A stretch of DNA of 9,677 bases from Pseudomonadota bacterium (GTDB lineage Bacteria; Pseudomonadota; Alphaproteobacteria; Rhizobiales; Xanthobacteraceae). Under the pieces are notes generated by a model. It was not told where the DNA came from. It saw only the letters and a list, made by a program, of their open reading frames with translations, and searched no databases. Shown piece after piece: positions 4,953 through 9,677 of this stretch; position 1 is the first letter of the stretch, and every line of letters begins with the position of its first letter. Both the position numbers and the translations under genes were made by a program. The stretch covers positions 1-9,677 of the forward strand of contig JAEXHR010000149.1 of the NCBI GenBank assembly GCA_023449855.1, in the 5' to 3' direction.

Positions 4953-7513
4953 GCGTCGAGACCGACCACGATGGCCAGAGCTCGCTGGCGGAGACCAAGG
5001 CAGGCCAGGAGCCCGTGCGTCGCAGCGGCAGCATTGTTCTCGTCCTGCTGATTGCGGCGGCGATTGTCGCCAGCGCCGTCGCCTTCATGACGCTCGGCCG
5101 GGCTCAGGCGCAGCCCTATATTCTCGGCCTGCTGGCGCTGCTGGCCATGGTCGGCCTGTTCATGCTGTTCGCCATCGCGGCGGGCATCATCCGCTTCGCC
5201 GACCGCGCGGCCGAAGACCCGATCATGCGTGCAGTCACCAATGGTGCCTTCGATGGCATCGCGGTGACCGACGCTCATGGTCATGTGGTCTATGCCAATG
5301 CCGCCTATCTCACCCTGACGGGTGCCGCTTCGGTGCCGGAAGCCCGGCCCGTCGAGCGTGTCTTCATCGGCAATCCGGATGTCTCGGAAGCTGTCTTCCG
5401 CCTGCTCAAGGCCGCCCGCGAGGGCAAGCGCCAGCAGGAGGAGGTCCGCGTCACCGTCGCCGACGGTTCGCATGGCCGCTGGCTGCGCATGCGTGTGCGT
5501 CCGCTTGGCGCCGGCAAGCGCGAGGCGAAATCGACTGTGTGGTCGGTGGCCGACATCACCCGCGATCGCCAGCGGCAGGAGGATGTGTTTCAGGAGTTGC
5601 AGCATGCGATCGAATATCTCGATCACGCGCCTTGCGGCTTCTTCTCGGTCAATCCGAAGGGCGAACTCGTTTATGTCAACGCGACGCTCGCCAACCTCCT
5701 CGATCACGACCTTGCAGAAATAGGCTCCGGCGGTCTGAAACTGTCCGACATCGTGTCCGGCGATGGCGCCTCGCTGCTCACCTCCATTGTGCCGATCCCC
5801 GGCGAGGTGAAGACCGAGGTGTTCGACATCGATCTCAAGCAGCGCGGCGGCAAGGCCGTGCCGGTGCGCCTCTATCACAAGCTCGCATTTGGCGCTGATG
5901 GCGTGCCTGGCGCGTCGCGCACGCTGGTGATCAGCCGTGCCCGCGACGAGCGTTCCGATCCGCAGCGCGCCGCCGAAGTGCGCTTCATGCGCTTCTTCGA
6001 TCACACGCCGATGGCCATCGCCACCGTCGATCTCGGCGGCGCCGTGGTGCGCGGCAATGCCCGTTTCGCCAAGCTGGCGCAGACGCTCAACGACAATGGA
6101 AGCGTCAACAAGTCGATTCTTGCCGCGCTGAACGAGCGTGATCGTGCGCAGCTCCTCTCCGCCATCGGTCAGGCGGCGCAGGGGCAGGGCGATATCGCGC
6201 CGGTGGAGTTGCAGCTCGTCGGCGCCAAGGAGCGCTGGGCCCAGTTCTTCGTCACGGCCGTGCAGGAAGAGGAACGCGAGACCGAAGCCGCCATCGTCTA
6301 CATGCTGGAGACCACCGAGCGCCGCGCGCTCGAGAATCAGGTCAATCAGGCACAGAAGATGGACACCATCGGTCAGCTCGCCGGCGGTATCGCGCACGAC
6401 TTCAACAATGTGCTCTCGGCCATCATGATGGCCAATGACTTCCTGCTGAACGCGCACAAGCCGACCGATCCGTCGTTCCAGGACATCATGCAGATCAAGC
6501 AGAACGCGACGCGCGCGGCGACGCTGGTGCGTCAACTGCTCGCGTTCTCGCGCCGGCAGACGCTGCGTCCGACCGTGCTCAATCTCGGCGATGCGCTGTC
6601 AGATATCGATCTGCTGCTGAAGCGCCTGATCGGCGAAAAGGTGAAGCTCGAGGTCGTGCATGGCCGCGATCTGTGGCCGGTGAAGGTGGACATCTCGCAA
6701 TTCGAACAGGTGATCGTGAATCTCACGGTCAATGCGCGCGACGCGATGCCCGATGGCGGTTCGCTCACGGTGCGGACCAGCAATATCTCCACCGAACAAG
6801 CGGAGAAGCTCGCCTATAAAGGCATGCCTTCTGCTGACTATGTCGAGATCGCCGTCACCGATACCGGCACCGGCATTCCTGCCGAGATCGTCGAGAAGAT
6901 CTTCGAGCCGTTTTTCTCTACCAAGGACGTCGGCAAGGGCACCGGCCTCGGTCTCTCCACGGTCTACGGCATCGTCAAGCAGACCGGCGGCTTCGTCTAT
7001 GTCGAGTCGAAGGAAGGACAGGGCACCACGTTCCGCATCTTCCTGCCGCGCCACCACCAGGACAAGGAAGCCGCGCCGGATCCGGCCATTGCGGCTGCCA
7101 TCGCCGCGAAGGAAGCCGCCAAGCCGAAGGCCGATCTCACCGGGCAGGGCACCATCCTCCTGGTCGAGGACGAGGAAGGGTTGCGCGGCCTCAATGCCCG
7201 CGGTCTGCGTTCGCGCGGCTATACGGTCGTCGAGGCCTCCAACGGCGTTGAGGCGCTGGAGATGTTCGAGGAGCAGAACCGCGAAATCGATCTCGTCGTT
7301 TCCGACGTGGTCATGCCCGAGATGGATGGCCCGACCCTGCTGAAGGAAATGCGTGCGCTCAATCCGGAGCTGAAGATCATCTTCGTGTCCGGCTATGCCG
7401 AGGAAGCCTTCGAGAAGAGCCTGCCGGAGAATCAGCAGTTCGCCTTCCTGCCGAAGCCGTTCGCGCTCAGTGCGCTGATTGAGAAGGTAAAGGAGACGAT
7501 GGCGCCGAACTGA
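4949..7513 (+). CDS. cckA: CckA, hybrid sensor histidine kinase of the CtrA pathway
   Basis: The product is 854 residues. Membrane helices at about 28-50 and 57-81 anchor it. Three PAS-like regions follow at about 88-205, 215-330 and 343-460. The dimerisation domain has the phosphoacceptor His483 in GGIAHDFNNVLS. The ATP-binding domain has an N box from Asn591 (NLTVNARDAMPDGG), a G1 box at Asp638 (DTGTGIP), EPFFST, and a G2 box at 662-669 (GKGTGLGL). The C-terminal receiver runs from about 735, with acidic residues in VEDEEG, phosphoacceptor Asp786 in VVSDVVMPEMDGP and Lys836 in LPKPF. In alphaproteobacteria CckA passes phosphate through ChpT to CtrA and CpdR, controlling cell cycle and motility. 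The fliQ-fliR-flhB-cckA linkage is also known from Caulobacter. A stop at 4931-4933 in this frame rules out a longer N-terminus, and the ribosome binding site is weak (TAGGCGA). Confidence 0.95.
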   Translation: MSVETDHDGQSSLAETKAGQEPVRRSGSIVLVLLIAAAIVASAVAFMTLGRAQAQPYILGLLALLAMVGLFMLFAIAAGIIRFADRAAEDPIMRAVTNGAFDGIAVTDAHGHVVYANAAYLTLTGAASVPEARPVERVFIGNPDVSEAVFRLLKAAREGKRQQEEVRVTVADGSHGRWLRMRVRPLGAGKREAKSTVWSVADITRDRQRQEDVFQELQHAIEYLDHAPCGFFSVNPKGELVYVNATLANLLDHDLAEIGSGGLKLSDIVSGDGASLLTSIVPIPGEVKTEVFDIDLKQRGGKAVPVRLYHKLAFGADGVPGASRTLVISRARDERSDPQRAAEVRFMRFFDHTPMAIATVDLGGAVVRGNARFAKLAQTLNDNGSVNKSILAALNERDRAQLLSAIGQAAQGQGDIAPVELQLVGAKERWAQFFVTAVQEEERETEAAIVYMLETTERRALENQVNQAQKMDTIGQLAGGIAHDFNNVLSAIMMANDFLLNAHKPTDPSFQDIMQIKQNATRAATLVRQLLAFSRRQTLRPTVLNLGDALSDIDLLLKRLIGEKVKLEVVHGRDLWPVKVDISQFEQVIVNLTVNARDAMPDGGSLTVRTSNISTEQAEKLAYKGMPSADYVEIAVTDTGTGIPAEIVEKIFEPFFSTKDVGKGTGLGLSTVYGIVKQTGGFVYVESKEGQGTTFRIFLPRHHQDKEAAPDPAIAAAIAAKEAAKPKADLTGQGTILLVEDEEGLRGLNARGLRSRGYTVVEASNGVEALEMFEEQNREIDLVVSDVVMPEMDGPTLLKEMRALNPELKIIFVSGYAEEAFEKSLPENQQFAFLPKPFALSALIEKVKETMAPN

Positions 7514-7540
7514 CACCGGTCGGTGCGTCATCGTTCTTTC
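7511..7540 (+). terminator. Weak candidate terminator at the end of cckA
   Basis: A hairpin overlaps the cckA stop codon: TGAC-ACCG (7511-7518) pairs with CGGT (7521-7524) and, after a two-base bulge, GTCA (7527-7530). It is followed by the T-rich but interrupted TCGTTCTTTC (7531-7540). The loop is very tight and the T tract is imperfect, so termination may be partial. Confidence 0.3.
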
Positions 7541-7558
7541 GCAATGCAGCGCAAGCAA

Positions 7559-7589
7559 TTGAAATTGCAGCTTTCTACCGCCTTAGAAT
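7559..7589 (+). promoter_or_regulatory. Candidate housekeeping promoter for the Tim44-domain gene
   Basis: TTGAAA (7559-7564) and TAGAAT (7584-7589) resemble -35 and -10 elements with a 19-bp spacer (18 bp if TTAGAA is used). The -35 hexamer overlaps a perfect inverted repeat, GCAATT-GA-AATTGC (7555-7568), which could be an operator. The stretch is richer in A+T than the genes on either side, and the position suits a promoter for the gene starting at 7707. The spacer is longer than the optimum of 17, so this is only a candidate. Confidence 0.3.
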
Positions 7590-7610
7590 GTCCCTAAACC
7601 CGCGACCGAG

Positions 7611-7647
7611 CGCCGCAGTGGTGCGGCGTGAAGCGCGCTTTCTTTTT
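7611..7647 (+). terminator. Hairpin with T tract in the leader of the Tim44-domain gene
   Basis: A perfect 7-bp stem, CGCCGCA (7611-7617) and TGCGGCG (7622-7628) with loop GTGG, is followed after some ten bases by TTTCTTTTT (7639-7647). A second self-complementary stretch, AAGCGCGCTT (7631-7640), lies directly before the T tract. It could terminate cckA transcripts. If the promoter at 7559-7589 is real, it would instead lie in the leader of the next gene and act as an attenuator. Confidence 0.35.
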
Positions 7648-7706
7648 CCTGCGGCGTCGCCATCTTAGGGGCGATTTCCCCCTGCCGGGGATTGAGGGAA
7701 AAGACC

Positions 7707-8774
7707 ATGACTTTCACGTTCAGCATGCGCGGCGCGATCAAGACGCTTGCCGTTGTCCTGTCGCTGGCGATGCCGCTCACGATTGCAATCTCGGCTGCCG
7801 ATGCGCGTCCGGGTGGCGGCAAGAGCAGCATGGGCTCGCGCGGCAACAAGACCTTCTCGGCGCCGCCGTCGACGGCGACTGCGCCCAATGCGGCGCAACC
7901 GATGAACCGCACCATGCAGCAGCCGGGCGCGCCCGGTATGGCCGGCCCCGCCGCTGCGGGCGCTGCCAGCAAGGGTGGCTTCTTCAACCGTCCGGGCATG
8001 GGCATGCTTGGTGGCCTCGCTGCTGGCTTCCTCGGCGCCGGCCTGCTCGGTATGCTGTTCGGTGGCGGCTTCCTCAGCGGCCTCGGCAGCATGATGTCGA
8101 TCATCGGCCTGCTGGTGCAGGTTGCCCTGATCGTCATCGTCGTCCGTCTGGCCATGAAGTGGTGGCAGCGCCGTAACCAGAACCAGACCGCATCGGCCTA
8201 TGCCGGCCCGGCTGGCGGCCAGTCCTACAACGCTCCGGAAGCAAGCCAGAGCGCGCAGACCAATCACGCTTACGGCGCTCAGCAGCAGGGCAACGAAGCC
8301 CCGCAGGCCGCGCCGCGCAGCGCGCTGGGCGGTCTCGGCGGCTTCGGCTTCGGTTCGCGTCAGGACGAGCGTCCGGTCGAGATCCAGCCGAAGGACTATG
8401 AGGACTTCGAGCGCCTGCTCGGCGACGTCCAGGCCGCCTGGTCGAAGGAAGACGTCGATGCCCTCGGCAAGCTGGCGACGCCGGAAATGACCTCGTATTT
8501 CGCGAAGGATCTCGCGGAGAACAAGGCCAACAACGACATCAACACGGTGACCGACGTCAAGCTGCTGCAGGGCGACCTCGCCGAAGCCTGGCGCGAAGGC
8601 AATGTGGAATATGCCAGCGTGGCGATGCGCTTCTCGCTGGTCGACAAGACGCTGGAGCGTGGCACCAACCGCCTCGTCGCCGGCAGCGAGACGCCGACCG
8701 AAGCGACGGAAGTCTGGACCTTCCTGCGCTCCAACGGCGGCCACTGGGAACTGTCGGCGATCCAGCAGGCGTAA
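7707..8774 (+). CDS. Tim44-domain membrane protein with signal peptide
   Basis: The product has 355 residues. An N-terminal signal sequence (AIKTLAVVLSLAMPLTIAISAADA, about 10-33) probably ends at ADA before RPGGG. A Ser/Pro/Ala/Met-rich linker (34-95) follows. Two hydrophobic segments come next: a Gly-rich one at about 100-123 and SIIGLLVQVALIVIVVRLAM at 131-150, followed by basic KWWQRR. A Gln/Ala-rich linker leads to a C-terminal Tim44-like domain at about 228-355, recognisable from DYEDFERLLGDVQAAWSKEDVDALGKLATPEM and the closing EVWTFLRSNGGHWELSAIQQ. In mitochondria this fold anchors the import motor; the role of such bacterial proteins is poorly defined, with membrane association likely. 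The ATG at 7707 is preferred because GAGGGA (7694-7699) is well placed before it; an upstream TTG at 7692 is less likely. It appears monocistronic. Confidence 0.85.
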   Translation: MTFTFSMRGAIKTLAVVLSLAMPLTIAISAADARPGGGKSSMGSRGNKTFSAPPSTATAPNAAQPMNRTMQQPGAPGMAGPAAAGAASKGGFFNRPGMGMLGGLAAGFLGAGLLGMLFGGGFLSGLGSMMSIIGLLVQVALIVIVVRLAMKWWQRRNQNQTASAYAGPAGGQSYNAPEASQSAQTNHAYGAQQQGNEAPQAAPRSALGGLGGFGFGSRQDERPVEIQPKDYEDFERLLGDVQAAWSKEDVDALGKLATPEMTSYFAKDLAENKANNDINTVTDVKLLQGDLAEAWREGNVEYASVAMRFSLVDKTLERGTNRLVAGSETPTEATEVWTFLRSNGGHWELSAIQQA

Positions 8775-8801
8775 CGCCGACCGCCGGATCGAGAACGATG
8801 C

Positions 8802-8836
8802 AAGCGCCGCGGGGCAACCCGCGGCGCTTTTGCTTT
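8802..8836 (+). terminator. Strong intrinsic terminator after the Tim44-domain gene
   Basis: A perfect 12-bp GC-rich stem, AAGCGCCGCGGG (8802-8813) and CCCGCGGCGCTT (8818-8829), encloses the stable tetraloop GCAA and is followed by TTGCTTT. It begins 27 nt after the stop codon. The opposite strand has no T tract after the stem, so it works in one direction only. Confidence 0.88.
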
Positions 8837-8906
8837 GCAGACGCTATGCGAACCAACTTGCGCGTGATCTGTTGCCTCTCGTCTGCATTTGCGACGAGGT
8901 TCCGGC

Positions 8907-9614
8907 ATGCGTTACGAGCTGTATTACTGGCCGATGATCCAGGGCCGCGGCGAATATATCCGCCTCGCGCTGGAGGAGGCGGTGGCCGACTATGTCGATG
9001 TCGCCCGCGGAAAGGCCGGCATGGGCGCGATGATGAAGATGCTGGAGGCATCAAAGGGCCTGCCGCCGTTCGCGCCGCCATTTCTCAAAGCCGGCACGCT
9101 GGTGATCGGCCAGACCGCTAATATCCTGTTCTATCTCGGCGCGCGCCATGGTCTCGCGCCGAAGAGCGAAGCTGGGCCGCTGAAGCTGAACGATCTGCAA
9201 CTGACCGTCGCGGACTTCGTGATGGAGGTGCACGACACCCATCATCCGATCGGGACGTCACTCTATTACGAGGATCAGAAGGGGCCGGCGAAGTTACGCA
9301 CGGCCGAATTCTGGAAAGAGCGTGTGCCGAAATTTCTCGGCTATTTCGAACGGCTGCTGAAGGCGAGCGGCGGCACCTATATCACCGGGCGCAAGGTGAC
9401 CTATGTCGATCTCTCGCTGTTCCAGATCGTCGAGGGCCTGCGCTACGCGTTTCCGAAACGCATGAAGACGTTCGAGCGCGAGATACCGGCACTTGTCGGC
9501 CTGCGCGACCGTGTCGCCGAACGGCCGAATATCGCGGCCTATCTCGCCAGCGATCGCCGCATTCCGTTCAACGAGGAAGGCATCTTCCGGCGCTACAAGG
9601 CGCTCGACAAGTAA
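8907..9614 (+). CDS. Glutathione S-transferase-like protein
   Basis: The product has 235 residues and the two-domain layout of cytosolic glutathione S-transferases. The N-terminal thioredoxin-like part starts MRYELYYWPMIQGRGEYIRLALEEA, the pattern seen in tyrosine-type (sigma/alpha/mu-like) enzymes, where a Tyr near residue 5-6 activates glutathione. Residues about 55-78 (FAPPFLKAGTLVIGQTANILFYLG) hold the presumed cis-proline at 58 and the GQTANILFYLG segment corresponding to the usual glutathione-binding Q(S/T)xAI. The C-terminal helical domain (about 88-215) includes GTYITGRKVTYVDLSLFQIVEGL, with the conserved Asp of the N-capping box (TYVDLSLFQ). The substrate cannot be read from the sequence. 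The ATG at 8907 follows GAGG (8896-8899); an upstream in-frame TTG at 8889 is less likely. It is isolated by the terminator before it and has no functional link to the flagellar genes. Confidence 0.88.
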   Translation: MRYELYYWPMIQGRGEYIRLALEEAVADYVDVARGKAGMGAMMKMLEASKGLPPFAPPFLKAGTLVIGQTANILFYLGARHGLAPKSEAGPLKLNDLQLTVADFVMEVHDTHHPIGTSLYYEDQKGPAKLRTAEFWKERVPKFLGYFERLLKASGGTYITGRKVTYVDLSLFQIVEGLRYAFPKRMKTFEREIPALVGLRDRVAERPNIAAYLASDRRIPFNEEGIFRRYKALDK

Positions 9615-9615
9615 G

Positions 9616-9677
9616 CGTCATTGCGAGGAGCAATTGCGACGAAGCAATCCAGAGCCAAAAGGAAGTCTGGATTGCTT
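9616..9677. repeat. Second palindromic repeat, cut by the right edge
   Basis: AAGCAATCCAGA (9642-9653) and TCTGGATTGCTT (9666-9677) form a perfect 12-bp inverted repeat around a 12-nt loop. The second arm ends exactly at the window edge. It is preceded by CGTCATTGCGAGGAG (9616-9630). This matches a dispersed element I know from Bradyrhizobium and Rhodopseudomonas genomes, in which the right half normally continues to a complementary CGCAATGACG end. It starts two bases after the glutathione S-transferase stop codon and may act as its transcript 3' end. Confidence 0.8.

Noticed and set aside
3865..5088. Long minus-strand frame opposite flhB
   Set aside because: It mirrors flhB codons and the product is His/Arg-rich low-complexity sequence with no domain.
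4769..6535. Long open frame on the minus strand opposite cckA
   Set aside because: It is antisense to a clear histidine kinase. Its His/Arg/Gly-rich product has no recognisable domain, and such frames are common opposite high-GC genes.
6599..7558. Minus-strand frame of about 319 codons opposite the cckA catalytic and receiver domains
   Set aside because: It is shadow coding of a well-supported gene, with no ribosome binding site or domain.
1..9677. CRISPR arrays, tRNA or rRNA genes, insertion sequences, prophage or defence genes
   Set aside because: I saw no regularly spaced repeats, cloverleaf sequence, transposase or phage-like frames. The only repeats are the two dispersed palindromes.

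Overview
The window is high-GC DNA from an alphaproteobacterium, most likely a member of the Bradyrhizobium/Rhodopseudomonas/Afipia group. Three things point there: the gene order flgB-flgC-fliE-fliQ-fliR-flhB-cckA, a CckA-type hybrid kinase that I recognise as very close to the Bradyrhizobium form, and two kinds of dispersed palindromic repeat familiar from those genomes. No database search was possible, so the genus remains an inference.

Layout. Positions 1-955 (minus strand) hold the start of a fliO-like gene that runs off the left edge. A 381-bp gene-free region (956-1336) separates it from a divergent plus-strand flagellar cluster. That region contains a full-consensus CtrA box (TTAA-N7-TTAAC) about 60 bp before flgB, and two GTTAAC half-sites flanking a perfect small palindrome. 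The cluster is flgB, flgC and fliE (proximal rod and MS-ring/rod junction), then a 106-bp REP-like double palindrome, then fliQ, fliR and flhB (export gate and substrate-specificity switch). After a 148-bp gap comes an 854-codon hybrid histidine kinase, CckA. Next are a secreted or membrane Tim44-domain protein with a strong intrinsic terminator, and a glutathione S-transferase-like gene. The right edge cuts through a second palindromic repeat.

How the genes fit together. FliO, FliQ, FliR and FlhB belong to the flagellar type III export apparatus, and FlgB, FlgC and FliE are among its first substrates. In alphaproteobacteria CckA phosphorylates the response regulator CtrA (through ChpT), and CtrA activates early flagellar genes. 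The window therefore appears to hold both the sensor kinase at the top of that pathway and a textbook CtrA target promoter, with no obvious strong terminator between them. The Tim44-domain and GST genes are probably separate transcription units.

Nothing here looks like a wholly new system. The points most worth a second look are the CtrA box and the possible CckA-CtrA loop, the covarying palindrome splitting the flagellar operon, and a 50-codon ORF that overlaps the stop of flhB and the start of cckA exactly.
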